The notes under the pieces: model-generated
Told to the model about the DNA's origin: nothing
The model's database searches: none
Seen by the model: the letters and a program-made list of their open reading frames with translations, nothing else
Shown: positions 1 to 8,163 of the stretch, in pieces
How positions within the stretch are numbered: the stretch's first letter is position 1
Layout of the letters: every line of letters begins with the position of its first letter
Position numbers and translations under genes: made by a program
Assembly: GCA_027492545.1 (NCBI GenBank)
Contig: JAPUEL010000088.1
Location: 1 to 38,897 of the forward strand
Direction: 5' to 3'
Length of the DNA: 38,897 bases
From: Propionibacteriaceae bacterium
GTDB taxonomy: Bacteria; Actinomycetota; Actinomycetes; Propionibacteriales; Propionibacteriaceae

Positions 1-1366
1 CGCGCTGGCGCACTCGAGCTTCGAGTACTTCCCGGGCGCGCCCGTGCACCTGAGCGCAGACCTCGTCGAGTGGCGCCAGGTCGGCAACGTCATCGACCGC
101 CGGGGTCAGACCGACCTCACGGCGGGCGGGCCGTCGTCCGGCATCTTCGGCTCCACGCTGCGCCACCACGACGGTCGCTACTGGTTCATCACCACCAACA
201 TGAACCAGGTCCACGAGGGCCAGCTGCTCTTCACCGCCGAGAACCCGGCCGGCCCATGGTCGGATCCGGTGCGGATCCCTGTGGTCGGCATCGATCCGGA
301 CATCGCGTGGGACGAGGACGGCGCCTGCCTGGTGACCTGGTGCGGCTTCCCCGACGGCATCCAGCAGGTCACGATCGACCCCGCCACCGGCGAGGTGCTC
401 GGCGAGCGCCGCCGGCTGTGGGACGGCACCGGCATGCGCAACCCGGAGGGGCCCCACCTCTACCGGGTGGGCGACTGGTGGTACCTGCTCATCGCCGAGG
501 GCGGCACGGACCGCGGCCACAGCGTCAGCGTCGCCCGCGGCCGCTCCGCCATGGGCCCGTTCGAGGGCAACCCCGCCAACCCCGTCCTCACCCACCGCAG
601 CACCGACCACCCCGTGCAGAGCACCGGCCACGCCGACCTCGTCGAGGGCCCGGACGGCCAGTGGTTCGCCGTCTACCACGGCACGCGCCCGCACGGCGGC
701 TTCCCCGAGTTCCACGTGCTGGGCCGCGAGACGTTCCTCTCCCCCGTCGAATGGGTGGACGGCTGGCCGGTGTTCGTGGACCCAGACGCGGACTACTCCC
801 CCCGTGACAACGGCTTCGAGGAGTCGTTCGCTGCCTGGCCGGACCCGCGCTGGGTCTCCCCGTCGGGCGACCTCCGGGGCGTCTCGACGGGGGTCGACGG
901 GCTGTCGCTCACCGCCGTCGACGGGGCCCGCCCCCTGATGGTCAGGGTGATGGACCACGACTGGCAGGCCACCGCCGAGGTCGAGGGCGGCGCCCGCCTG
1001 CTGGTCTATCTCGACGACGCCCACTGGTACGGCGTGGAGATCTCGGCCGATGAGGTGTCCGCCGTGGCCCAGATCGGTCCGGTGCGGCAGGTGCTGGGCT
1101 CCTGCCCCCGCCCGGCCACGCCATCGGTGTCGCTGAGAATCTCGGCCCGCGTCCCCGCGCCGGTGGGGGGCTGGCCCGCCAGCCAGCCAGACCTGGTCAC
1201 GCTGTCGGTCCTCACCGAGGACGGCTGGGAGGCCCTCGCCGAGGTCGACGGCCGCTACGTCTCCACCGAGGTGGCCGGCGGGTTCACCGGCCGGATGGTG
1301 GGCATGGCAGCCGTCGAGGGCACGGTCCTGTGTCGTCGCTTCAGCTACGAGGGCGTCCAAGCGTGA
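1..1366 (+). CDS. Glycoside hydrolase family 43 (beta-xylosidase / arabinofuranosidase type), 5' partial
   Basis: The reading frame is already open at base 2, where SSFEYFPGAPVHLSADL is read, the usual first blade of GH43 enzymes. The true start therefore lies outside the window and the GTG at 44 is an internal codon. The visible part contains GIDPDIAWDEDG (candidate pKa-modulating Asp) and RNPEGPHLYR (candidate general acid Glu). The catalytic-base Asp of the family would sit just upstream of the window. After about residue 260 comes a C-terminal beta-sandwich of the XynB type that ends at the TGA at 1364-1366. The enzyme would release xylose or arabinose from short plant-derived oligosaccharides. 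No signal peptide can be judged because the N-terminus is missing. Family membership is firm; the exact sugar specificity is not visible. Confidence 0.93.
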   Translation, partial: ALAHSSFEYFPGAPVHLSADLVEWRQVGNVIDRRGQTDLTAGGPSSGIFGSTLRHHDGRYWFITTNMNQVHEGQLLFTAENPAGPWSDPVRIPVVGIDPDIAWDEDGACLVTWCGFPDGIQQVTIDPATGEVLGERRRLWDGTGMRNPEGPHLYRVGDWWYLLIAEGGTDRGHSVSVARGRSAMGPFEGNPANPVLTHRSTDHPVQSTGHADLVEGPDGQWFAVYHGTRPHGGFPEFHVLGRETFLSPVEWVDGWPVFVDPDADYSPRDNGFEESFAAWPDPRWVSPSGDLRGVSTGVDGLSLTAVDGARPLMVRVMDHDWQATAEVEGGARLLVYLDDAHWYGVEISADEVSAVAQIGPVRQVLGSCPRPATPSVSLRISARVPAPVGGWPASQPDLVTLSVLTEDGWEALAEVDGRYVSTEVAGGFTGRMVGMAAVEGTVLCRRFSYEGVQA

Positions 1367-1457
1367 TCGACCGAGGCCCTCGTCGGCGCCACCACATGGT
1401 CCTGACCGAAGCGGACCCCGGGGGGGCGGTGACCCGGAACTGCTTCTGACCTTGCGT

Positions 1458-1510
1458 CGGTTTCGACGCGGGCTGCGCCGCTTCGCGGCTCGGCCCGGCT
1501 CAATCAACTG
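1458..1510. repeat. REP-like imperfect stem-loop
   Basis: The 1367-1524 spacer has no gene. It holds a GC-rich imperfect palindrome that begins GGTTTCGACGCGGGCTGCGC and ends GGCTCAATCAACT. This resembles the repetitive extragenic palindromes common in actinobacterial genomes. It lies between the convergent GH43 gene and the minus-strand 292-aa gene and may also serve as a terminator. Only one copy is seen here, so its repeat nature is inferred. Confidence 0.35.
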
Positions 1511-1524
1511 TAAGTCGGGCGTGG

Positions 1525-2403
1525 TCACACCCTGACGAACTCGGGCGGGAGGTCGAAGAAGCGGGCGTCTCGGGCGTAGGCCCGGAAGAACGCGAAGATG
1601 AACCCCATCCGCTCGTCGAAGCACTCCCAGGTGGTCGCCGCGCTGCCGGTCACGTCGACCGTCAGCGCGTGCTCGAACCTTTCGGCAAGTTCGCAGAGGT
1701 CTGCCTGGGTGAGGTGGTCGAGTACCGCAGGGAAGCGCTGGCCGCCCAGGTACGACGGGCACGGCACCTCGCGACACACATCCACCGGGCCGTCGGGGGT
1801 GTAGACCTCGACGAACCTGGTGGCGATGCGCCCGAACAACCCGCCCAGCGGCATGGCCTCGTCGATCATCGCGTCCGCGATCCACTGTTCGTGCGCCGCG
1901 ATCCTCACGTTGCCGAGCAGCATCAACTCGGCGACGGCGCGGTCGGCCTCGTCGTCGGGCTCGGCCTGCGCGGCTAGGGCCCGAAGCTCGAGCGCGGTCT
2001 GGTAGGCCGTCAGGCCGGCGGCAAGGTCTGGGGCGCCGTCGAACAAAGGATCGGAGACGGCCACCTCCAGTGCCGTGCGGGTGGGGCCGCCGGCGCGTCC
2101 CACCTCGTCGAGCCAGCGGACGAAACGGGGCCCGACGTCGGCGATGATCGCACGGTTGCCCTCAGCTACCGCCAGCGACGTGCCGAGGTCCAGGTTCAGG
2201 GGAAGGCCGTCGCCGCGGATCACGCGCCCCGCAGACCCGCTTGCCCAGGCGCCGAATGCGAGCCAGTTGACGTCGACGCGGCCGAGGAGGTCGGCGACGG
2301 CGAGCGAGAGGTCGCGGTAGCAGCTGGTGATCGCGACGTTGCGGAGGACTGGATCGGTGATCGCGACGATCCCCGCGACGTCCGGCTGCGACGGGTAAGG
2401 CAT
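1525..2403 (-). CDS. Hypothetical protein, 292 aa, helical, no family recognised
   Basis: The frame runs from ATG at 2403 to the stop at 1525 with strong G/C third-position bias, so it is very likely coding. It lacks a signal peptide and clear membrane segments and appears mostly alpha-helical. Notable stretches are NWLAFGAWASGSAGR near residue 45, where a Trp/Phe-rich helix is followed by Gly-Arg, and a Cys/Pro-rich segment VCREVPCPSYLGGQRFP near residue 210. The ending, ECFDERMGFIFAFFRAYARDARFF, is very aromatic. The ribosome-binding site is weak. Upstream lie the remains of a beta-helix protein whose stop is only 8 nt away, so the two may once have been co-transcribed. I do not assign a function. 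Confidence 0.8.
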   Translation of the reverse strand: MPYPSQPDVAGIVAITDPVLRNVAITSCYRDLSLAVADLLGRVDVNWLAFGAWASGSAGRVIRGDGLPLNLDLGTSLAVAEGNRAIIADVGPRFVRWLDEVGRAGGPTRTALEVAVSDPLFDGAPDLAAGLTAYQTALELRALAAQAEPDDEADRAVAELMLLGNVRIAAHEQWIADAMIDEAMPLGGLFGRIATRFVEVYTPDGPVDVCREVPCPSYLGGQRFPAVLDHLTQADLCELAERFEHALTVDVTGSAATTWECFDERMGFIFAFFRAYARDARFFDLPPEFVRV

Positions 2404-2411
2404 GGCTCATG

Positions 2412-3030
2412 TTAGGGCGACGGTGAGGTGGAGCCGATGCTTCCCCTCGCGAGCGCGCAGGTGCTGCCGGTGAGGGTGGAGGCGGCGGTGTCGGTGACCA
2501 CGATTCCGAGTCCACGTCCTTGCACACCACCGACGCCAGCGCGCCCGTCGCCTTCCCGCCGACGATGACGGCGGCCCGGCTGGAGGAGGAGATGGTGGCG
2601 CCGTCCACGATGGGGGCCGCCGAGCCCCCCACCTGCAGGCCGACCTCGCCGCCGTCGATGGTGAGGTCGAGCAGGGTGGGGCGGGCCTCGTCGGCCACCG
2701 CGACGCCCACCTTGTTGCCGTCGAAGGCCGCCGTCGTCACCGACCCGTCGGCGTCACCGAGGAAGCACAGGCCGCACTCTCCGTTGCCGCTGAAGGTGGC
2801 CGAGGTGATGCTGACCCGGTGCGTGCCGGCGACGGCGAGGCCGGCCCAGCCGTTGTCGCGGAACACCACGTCGGTGGCCTCCATCAAGGTGCGGCGGTCA
2901 GTGGCCAGGTGCCGAAAACGAGTGCGAGCGAGGTCACCAGCCCGATGGCGCGATGCCCCCTGCTCCAGGATGTGGAGGAGCCGCGACGATCACCCGGTTG
3001 GGTGGTCAAGGCTGTGGGCTCCGCGTCCAT
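2412..3030 (-). pseudogene. Broken right-handed beta-helix membrane/secreted protein
   Basis: Three pieces on the minus strand read as one decayed gene. (a) A good ribosome-binding site (AAGGGGG) precedes ATG at 3030, which opens a 48-aa frame with a hydrophobic segment AIGLVTSLALVFGTWPLTA and stops at TGA 2884. (b) Another frame starts at 2887 and encodes parallel beta-helix coils such as VVFRDNGWAGLAV, ATFSGNGECGLCFLGDADG and AAFDGNKVGVAV, down to about base 2515. (c) A third frame continues the coil pattern as LGIVVTDTAASTLTGSTCALARG and stops at TAA 2412. Going from (b) to (c) needs a single-base shift. A complete beta-helix domain would need several more coils between (a) and (b), so an internal deletion is likely. 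A sequencing error could explain the second break but not the missing body. Frames (a) and (c) are too short to be noticed on their own. Confidence 0.65.
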
Positions 3031-3428
3031 GGCACCCCCTTGGTTGGGCGAATCGGGCAAGGACGGACGACTCGGACGCTATGCCCGGGCCCGGAGACCC
3101 GCAAGGCTCACTTTCGGCAGGGTTTCCACCTGGCTCCCCGCCCAGCGTGAATCGACCCTACATTCGGGGTCAGATCGCCTTGACAAGGGGCGATACCGGG
3201 ATGTGGTCGGGCGACGGGCGTCCGTGACGGCGTCACACCCGCCATCCGCCGCGCGAGGATGTTTCGTGATGAGCCAAACTCGAACCGCATCATGTACTAC
3301 ACTCTGTCGTACTTATGCCCTGTTTCGGGCCCCTGGGAGGGCCCAGCAACCGGGCAGAGCAACGGGCTTTTCGGCAACCTCGTCTACAGTTGCTCCACCC
3401 ACACCGCGACTTTGCCCGAGGAGCCACG
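3031..3428. other. Gene-free spacer with divergent promoters and structured leader candidate
   Basis: This 398-nt spacer separates the broken beta-helix gene (minus) from the pantothenate operon (plus). It contains the palindrome GTGAC-GGC-GTCAC at 3224-3236. It also contains a hairpin with GGGCCC arms at 3327-3332 and 3339-3344, followed by repeated short strings CAACCGGGC and CAACGGGC. The second half would form the untranslated leader of the pan operon. No convincing promoter hexamers or known riboswitch class were recognised. Confidence 0.4.
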
Positions 3429-4166
3429 ATGCACGATGACCTGACGCGCCCGCGCGTCGCCGTCGTGGGTGGCGGCCGCCTCGGCACCGCGCTCAGCGCG
3501 GCCCTCAGCGAGGCCGGGTGGGAGGTCCTGGGCCCGCTCGGAAGGCGCGCCGATCCTCGCGGCTGCGAGGTCGTGCTGCTGTGCGTCCCGGACTCGCAGA
3601 TCACCGCTGCCGCCGCCGCGCTCACGCCACGTCCCGGAGTCCTGGTCGGCCACTGCTCAGGGGCCACCGCCCTGGGGCCGCTGGCGCCCCACGAAGCCTT
3701 CGGCCTGCACCCGCTCATGACCGTCCCCGCAGGCGGCCCCACCTCGTTCGACGGCGCGACGGCGGCGGTCGCCGGCACCACCACCCGGGCCCTCGAGGTA
3801 GCTGAGACGTTGGCCAGGTCGCTGGGCATGTCCCCCGTCGAGGTGGACGACGACGCCCGCCCGGCCTATCACGCCGCGGCCTCCGTGGCGTCCAACTTCC
3901 TCCTCACGCTCGAGGACCTGGCCGAGCGGCTCGCCGCCTCGGCGGGCGTGCCGCGCGAGCGGCTCGTGCCGATGGTCCGCGCCACCGTCGACAACTGGGC
4001 CCGGCACGGCGCGGCGCCCGTGCTGACCGGGCCCGTGGCGCGCGGGGACCACCACACCGTCGCCAGGCAGGGCGCCGCCGTCGAGCGGCTCAGCCCGGCG
4101 GATCTGGACCTGTTCGACGCCATGGTCGCCGCCACCGGACGGCTCGCCGAGAGGGGACGCGGATGA
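3429..4166 (+). CDS. Rossmann-fold / DUF2520 protein, candidate ketopantoate reductase
   Basis: The 245-aa protein opens with a dinucleotide-binding motif, [13 protein letters not shown] (GGGRLG at residues 14-19), followed by [11 protein letters not shown], as in 6-phosphogluconate-dehydrogenase-like Rossmann folds. The second half, from [10 protein letters not shown] through [16 protein letters not shown] to the helical end, fits the DUF2520 C-terminal domain. The start at 3429 is chosen because GAGGAG lies about 6 nt upstream; earlier in-frame starts lack a ribosome-binding site and conserved sequence. The stop overlaps the panC start by 4 nt (ATGA), so translation is coupled. This placement, together with the absence of panE in the visible cluster, suggests NAD(P)H-dependent reduction of 2-dehydropantoate, but the catalytic assignment is inference. 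Confidence 0.9.
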   Translation: MHDDLTRPRVAVVGGGRLGTALSAALSEAGWEVLGPLGRRADPRGCEVVLLCVPDSQITAAAAALTPRPGVLVGHCSGATALGPLAPHEAFGLHPLMTVPAGGPTSFDGATAAVAGTTTRALEVAETLARSLGMSPVEVDDDARPAYHAAASVASNFLLTLEDLAERLAASAGVPRERLVPMVRATVDNWARHGAAPVLTGPVARGDHHTVARQGAAVERLSPADLDLFDAMVAATGRLAERGRG

Positions 4167-5017
4167 GGATCACGCGGAGTGTCGCCGAGCTGCGCGAGGC
4201 GCTGGCCGGAGCGGGCCGGGTGGGTCTCGTGCCCACCATGGGCGCCCTCCACGAGGGGCACCTGACCCTGATCTCCGCCGCGCGCGACGCCAGCGAAACG
4301 GTGGTGACGTCGGTCTTCGTGAACCCCACGCAGTTCAACGACACGACGGACCTCGCCGCCTACCCCCGCGACGAGGCCCGCGATGCCCACCTGGCGCAGG
4401 AGGCCGGCACGGACGTGCTGTTCCTCCCCGCCGTCGAGGAGATGTATCCCGCCGGCTACGCCACCACCGTCATTGTGCGGGGGGTCAGCGAGCCGCTGGA
4501 GGGCGCGCATCGCGGAGCCGCGCACTTCGACGGCGTGGCCACCGTGGTGGCGAAGCTGCTCATCGCGGTGGCGCCGCACGTGGCGTACTTCGGGCAGAAG
4601 GACGCGCAGCAGGTGGCCGTGGTCCGGCGCCTGGTGGCGGACCTGGGGCTTCCGGTGGAGATCGCGGTGTGCGCCACGGTGCGCGAGCCCGACGGCCTGG
4701 CGATGTCCAGCCGCAACATCCGGCTCGGCCCGGAGGACCGCCCGCGCGCGCTGGCACTGAAGGCCGGGCTGGAGGCCGCCGCGGCCGCCCTCGCCGACGG
4801 CGCCGATGCCCGGGCCGCCGAGCGCGTCGGGATGGCCGCCATGCGCGCACGGGGCGTCGAGCCCGAGTACCTCGCCGTCGTGGACCCCGACACCTTCACC
4901 CCCGCCGAGGACCTGTCCCTTCCCTCCCTCGCCGTCGTCGCCGCCCATGTTGGCGCCGTCCGGCTCATCGACAACCTCCCCATCCCGCCCGTGACCGCCA
5001 GCCAGGAGGCCCGCTGA
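4163..5017 (+). CDS. panC: Pantoate--beta-alanine ligase (pantothenate synthetase)
   Basis: PanC joins pantoate and beta-alanine using ATP, the last step of pantothenate synthesis, in the cytoplasm. The 284-aa length is normal for the family. Key motifs are [10 protein letters not shown] at residues 24-33 (the HIGH-like nucleotide-binding loop), [15 protein letters not shown] and the KMSKS-equivalent loop seen as MSSRN. The ATG start lies inside the stop of the DUF2520 gene (ATGA), and its own stop overlaps the panD start (TGATG). The three proteins are therefore translationally coupled. Confidence 0.97.
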   Translation: MRITRSVAELREALAGAGRVGLVPTMGALHEGHLTLISAARDASETVVTSVFVNPTQFNDTTDLAAYPRDEARDAHLAQEAGTDVLFLPAVEEMYPAGYATTVIVRGVSEPLEGAHRGAAHFDGVATVVAKLLIAVAPHVAYFGQKDAQQVAVVRRLVADLGLPVEIAVCATVREPDGLAMSSRNIRLGPEDRPRALALKAGLEAAAAALADGADARAAERVGMAAMRARGVEPEYLAVVDPDTFTPAEDLSLPSLAVVAAHVGAVRLIDNLPIPPVTASQEAR

Positions 5018-5409
5018 TGCAACGCACCATGCTGAAGTCCAAGATCCATCGCGCCACCGTGACCGACGCGGACCTGCACTACGTCGGCTCCATCACGGTG
5101 GACCCAGACCTCCTCGAGGCCGCCGACATCCTCGAGCACGAGCAGGTCGCCGTCGTGAACGTCGACAACGGCGCCCGCTTCGAGACCTACACCATCGCGG
5201 GCGAACGCGGTTCCGGCCAGATGAAGGTCAACGGCGCCGCCGCGCGCCTGGTGCATCGCGGCGACACCATCATCGTGATCTCCTACGCGCAGTACAGCCG
5301 TGACGAGCTCCTCACCTACGAGCCCGTCGTCGTCCATGTGGAGGCCGGCAGCAACGCCATCGTCGACGTGGACGCCGAGGTGGCAACCCTGCTCACCGGC
5401 GCCCGCTGA
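5017..5409 (+). CDS. panD: Aspartate 1-decarboxylase proenzyme
   Basis: PanD makes beta-alanine from aspartate, feeding PanC. The 130-aa protein carries the self-processing site YVGSITVD with cleavage expected between Gly24 and Ser25, where Ser25 becomes the pyruvoyl group. Lys9 and the later NGARFETY and NGAAARLV segments are also typical. The start at 5017 is set by AGGAGG at 5004-5009 and by the TGATG overlap with panC; the same frame extends upstream but only as an antisense-like shadow of panC. No PanM/PanZ-like activator gene is nearby; actinobacterial PanD enzymes usually self-cleave. Confidence 0.97.
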   Translation: MQRTMLKSKIHRATVTDADLHYVGSITVDPDLLEAADILEHEQVAVVNVDNGARFETYTIAGERGSGQMKVNGAAARLVHRGDTIIVISYAQYSRDELLTYEPVVVHVEAGSNAIVDVDAEVATLLTGAR

Positions 5410-5414
5410 GCCCG

Positions 5415-6311
5415 ATGTCAGCCAGACCCCGCCACGGGGGTGCCCCGAGCGCCGATTCCCGCGTCACGCCGTCGGCCCTCGCCGAGATGAAGCGGGCCGG
5501 TGAGGCCATCGTCATGGTGACCGCGTACGACTATCCGGGCGCCCTCGCGGCCGAGGAGGCCGGCGTCGACGTTGTGCTCGTGGGGGACTCGGCCGCCATG
5601 ACGGTGCTCGGCTACGCCAGCACCAACGAGGTGTCGGTGGACGAGATGCTCATGTTGACCGCCGCCGTGCGGCGCGGCTTGGGCGCACCGATGCTCGTCG
5701 GGGACCTGCCGTACGGCTCCTACGAGGACAGCGACGCCCAGGCCGTGGCCACGGCGCTGCGCTTCGTCGAGGAGGCGGGCTGCGACGCGGTGAAGCTGGA
5801 GGGGGGCGGCGAGGCGTCGGTGTCGCGGGTTCGCGCGATCGTCGCGGCGGGCATCCCGGTCATGGGTCACGTGGGCCTCACGCCGCAGACCGCCGCCGAG
5901 CTGGGCGGCTTCAAGGCCCAGGGCCGCACCGCGTCGGGGGCGCGACGGGTGGCGGACGAGGCGCTCGCCCTGCAGGAGGCGGGGTGCTTCTCGATGGTGT
6001 TCGAGGCCATCCCCGCGGCCCTGGCTGAGGCGATCATGCCGTCGATGGATGCCGTGGTGATCGGCATCGGGGCCGGCCCGTCGACCGACGGGCAGGTGCT
6101 GGTGTTCCACGACCTGTTGGGCATGTCGTCGGGCGGGTCTGCGCGCTTCGTGAAGCGCTACGCCGACATCCACGGCCGGGTCGTCGAGGGGCTACGGCGC
6201 TACGCCGCCGAGGTCCGTGACGGCTCCTACCCCGGGCCCGAGCACTGCTACGGCATCAACGCCGACGAGTTGGCCGCCTTCCGCGCCACCCTCCCGCACC
6301 CCGCCGGCTGA
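5415..6311 (+). CDS. panB: 3-methyl-2-oxobutanoate hydroxymethyltransferase
   Basis: PanB transfers a hydroxymethyl group from 5,10-methylenetetrahydrofolate to alpha-ketoisovalerate, giving ketopantoate, the first committed step. Family motifs are VTAYDYPGA, VGDSAAMTVLGY (residues 56-67, metal/substrate site), GDLPYGSY, KLEGGG, GHVGLTPQ and IGIGAG. At 298 aa it is slightly longer than average because of a 25-residue Pro/Arg-rich N-terminus. The ATG at 5415 lies 5 nt after the panD stop without a strong ribosome-binding site, so the true start could be a little downstream. It closes a four-gene operon with all dedicated pantothenate steps, if the DUF2520 protein provides the reductase. Confidence 0.96.
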   Translation: MSARPRHGGAPSADSRVTPSALAEMKRAGEAIVMVTAYDYPGALAAEEAGVDVVLVGDSAAMTVLGYASTNEVSVDEMLMLTAAVRRGLGAPMLVGDLPYGSYEDSDAQAVATALRFVEEAGCDAVKLEGGGEASVSRVRAIVAAGIPVMGHVGLTPQTAAELGGFKAQGRTASGARRVADEALALQEAGCFSMVFEAIPAALAEAIMPSMDAVVIGIGAGPSTDGQVLVFHDLLGMSSGGSARFVKRYADIHGRVVEGLRRYAAEVRDGSYPGPEHCYGINADELAAFRATLPHPAG

Positions 6312-6590
6312 GCCCACCGCGACCCGACGCGCCCCCCACCACCGACTGAGCCCACCGCGACCCGACGCGCAGCCCTCTTCGCTGGCTGAGGTGCCGCGAA
6401 GCGGCCTCGAAGCCTAAGAAACGTAAGCTGACAAGGTCACCTTCTTCAGGCTTCGAGGCTCGTCGCTGGCGCTCCTCACACCTCAGCCAACGAAATGGGG
6501 CGGCCATCTCGGAAGACCCCCGCAACGCCACCCACCGCGACCCCAAGCCCCCCCACCACCGACTGAGCCCACCGCGACCCCAAGCGCCCG
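6309..6590. repeat. Two pairs of ~38-bp tandem repeats flanking a REP-like inverted repeat
   Basis: TGAGCCCACCGCGACCC begins repeat units at about 6309, 6347 and 6564, with a partial or diverged unit at about 6530. The units in each pair are joined by CCACCACCGAC. Between the two pairs sits an inverted repeat: the left arm at 6383-6420 (TGGCTGAGGTG ... CTCGAAGCCT) pairs with the right arm at 6443-6489 (AGGCTTCGAGGCTC ... CACCTCAGCCA). The stretch 6312-6686 has no gene otherwise. The arrangement suggests duplication of the panB tail spacer followed by insertion or growth of a palindromic repeat. Confidence 0.7.
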
Positions 6591-6686
6591 TAGCGGTGTC
6601 CTCCTGCACATCTTTCGAGGACTCGACTGAAGCCCCCGCGACGCACCCTCGCGCGAGTACCGTCGGAGGTAGCGACGGGAGGCACC

Positions 6687-8093
6687 ATGCGTGAGACCCA
6701 TCTGCGACAGGGACGGCAGACGGTCAAGCTGGGCTTGATCAAGGTGATCCATGACCTGTTCCCCGACGAGCGCCTCAAGACGTCGTACTCCATCCTCGAG
6801 GGAGTGTTCTGCAACCTCGTCGGATCGGCGTTGTCGACGCGCGAGGTACGGCTGATCGGGCTGCGGCTCAAGGAATGGGCGGCCGACCCGGCGAGCAGCA
6901 TCACGTCGCTGGGTCGCGACGGCGGCTACCACGTCTACCAGGTGGGCGACGTCGTGGCGCGCGTGGTGTATCCCGCTCTCGAATCTCCGGGCGAGGTGGA
7001 GCCGTTCGAGGTGATCCCCTTCGCGCACGGCTTCATCGTCGACTTCGGGGACGTCGACAAGGGCGACGGATCCCCGCTCATCCCGCCGACGCTGCTGTCA
7101 ACGGCCTACTCGGAGAGCCAGGAATGGCTGGACCGCGTCGACGTCGAGGTGGTCGCGGACGTCAACGCCTTCATCAGCGGCGGGCGCTCGACCAAGCTGA
7201 TCAGCGTCGCGGAGGCGCTGCACGAGAAGCGGCTCGCTGACATCGCAGACGTGATCCTGACGCAGCGCAGGGCGCTGCGGGTGCTGGCGATCTCGGGCCC
7301 GTCGTCGTCGGGCAAGACCACCACGACGCAACGTCTGGCCACCCAGCTGGAGGTCAACGGCCTCAAACCGGTCCCGCTGTCGCTGGACAACTACTTCGTG
7401 AACCGGGAGCACACCCCGGTGGACGAGGACGGGCGCTACGACTTCGAGAGCCCCGACGCCCTCGACCTCCCACTCCTCACCCGGCACCTGGCTGAGCTGG
7501 TGGATGGGCGGCCCATCGAGACGCCCATCTTCGACTTCGTGACCGGCAGTCGGCTGCCGGCCACCACCCGGCTCCAGGTGGGGCCGTCGGAGATCCTGGT
7601 GATCGAGGGCCTGCACGCCCTCAACCCGCGGTTGGTCGAGGGGGTGCCGCGCACGGCGGTGTTCAAGGTCTACGTCAGCGCGCTGGGAGGGTTGAACATC
7701 GACCTGATGAACCGGGTCCCGACGACGGAGGTGCGGCTGCTGCGCCGGATGGTGCGGGATCACCACACCCGTGGCATCTCGCCAGAGGTGACGATCAGCC
7801 AGTGGGACAGCGTGCGGCGGGGGGAGTACGCGCACGTGTTCGTCTTCCAGGAGGATGCCGACGTGATGTTCAACTCGTCGATGATGTACGAGCTCAACGC
7901 GCTGCGCCCCCACGCTGAAGCCGCGCTGAGGACCATCCCGGACTCCAGCACGGCCGTCGACACGCGCGACCGCCTGCTGAACCTGCTCACCTTCTTCGAG
8001 CCCCTCGCGACCGACCGCATCCCGTTCAACTCGATCCTGCGCGAGTTCATCGGGGGAAGCCTCTACTTCCCCGCCCCTCCGGCTGAGGAGTGA
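6687..8093 (+). CDS. Uridine kinase / phosphoribulokinase-family nucleoside kinase with N-terminal extension
   Basis: The 468-aa protein ends in a P-loop kinase of the uridine kinase family: Walker A GPSSSGKTTTT at residues 204-214, SLDNYFVNREHTP (substrate-binding Asp), FDFVTGSRLP, and VIEGLHALNP as Walker B. The enzyme probably phosphorylates uridine/cytidine with a nucleoside triphosphate. About 190 residues precede the kinase and include HVYQVGDVVARVVYPALES and PFAHGFIVDFGD. These resemble the threonyl-tRNA-synthetase-related N-terminal region found in long uridine kinases of some bacteria. The start at 6687 has GGAGG 6 nt upstream. It stands alone, converging on the beta-galactosidase gene. 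Family assignment is good; substrate is inferred. Confidence 0.9.
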   Translation: MRETHLRQGRQTVKLGLIKVIHDLFPDERLKTSYSILEGVFCNLVGSALSTREVRLIGLRLKEWAADPASSITSLGRDGGYHVYQVGDVVARVVYPALESPGEVEPFEVIPFAHGFIVDFGDVDKGDGSPLIPPTLLSTAYSESQEWLDRVDVEVVADVNAFISGGRSTKLISVAEALHEKRLADIADVILTQRRALRVLAISGPSSSGKTTTTQRLATQLEVNGLKPVPLSLDNYFVNREHTPVDEDGRYDFESPDALDLPLLTRHLAELVDGRPIETPIFDFVTGSRLPATTRLQVGPSEILVIEGLHALNPRLVEGVPRTAVFKVYVSALGGLNIDLMNRVPTTEVRLLRRMVRDHHTRGISPEVTISQWDSVRRGEYAHVFVFQEDADVMFNSSMMYELNALRPHAEAALRTIPDSSTAVDTRDRLLNLLTFFEPLATDRIPFNSILREFIGGSLYFPAPPAEE

Positions 8094-8113
8094 GGAGCGG
8101 GCACCGGGTCGAG

Positions 8114-8161
8114 AACTGGTCGCTATCTGGGTTGGTCTACCCACCCAGATAGCGACCAGTT
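8114..8161. terminator. Perfect 19-bp palindrome between convergent genes
   Basis: AACTGGTCGCTATCTGGGT at 8114-8132 is followed by its exact reverse complement at 8143-8161, with a 10-nt loop. It lies between the kinase (plus) and beta-galactosidase (minus) stops, so it can terminate in both directions, although there is no T-tract. Its perfection and lower GC compared with its surroundings are unusual. Confidence 0.7.
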
Positions 8162-8163
8162 GG

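Noticed and set aside
44..46. GTG at 44 as start of the GH43 gene
   Set aside because: Conserved GH43 residues (SSFEYFPGAP) are encoded in frame upstream up to the window edge.
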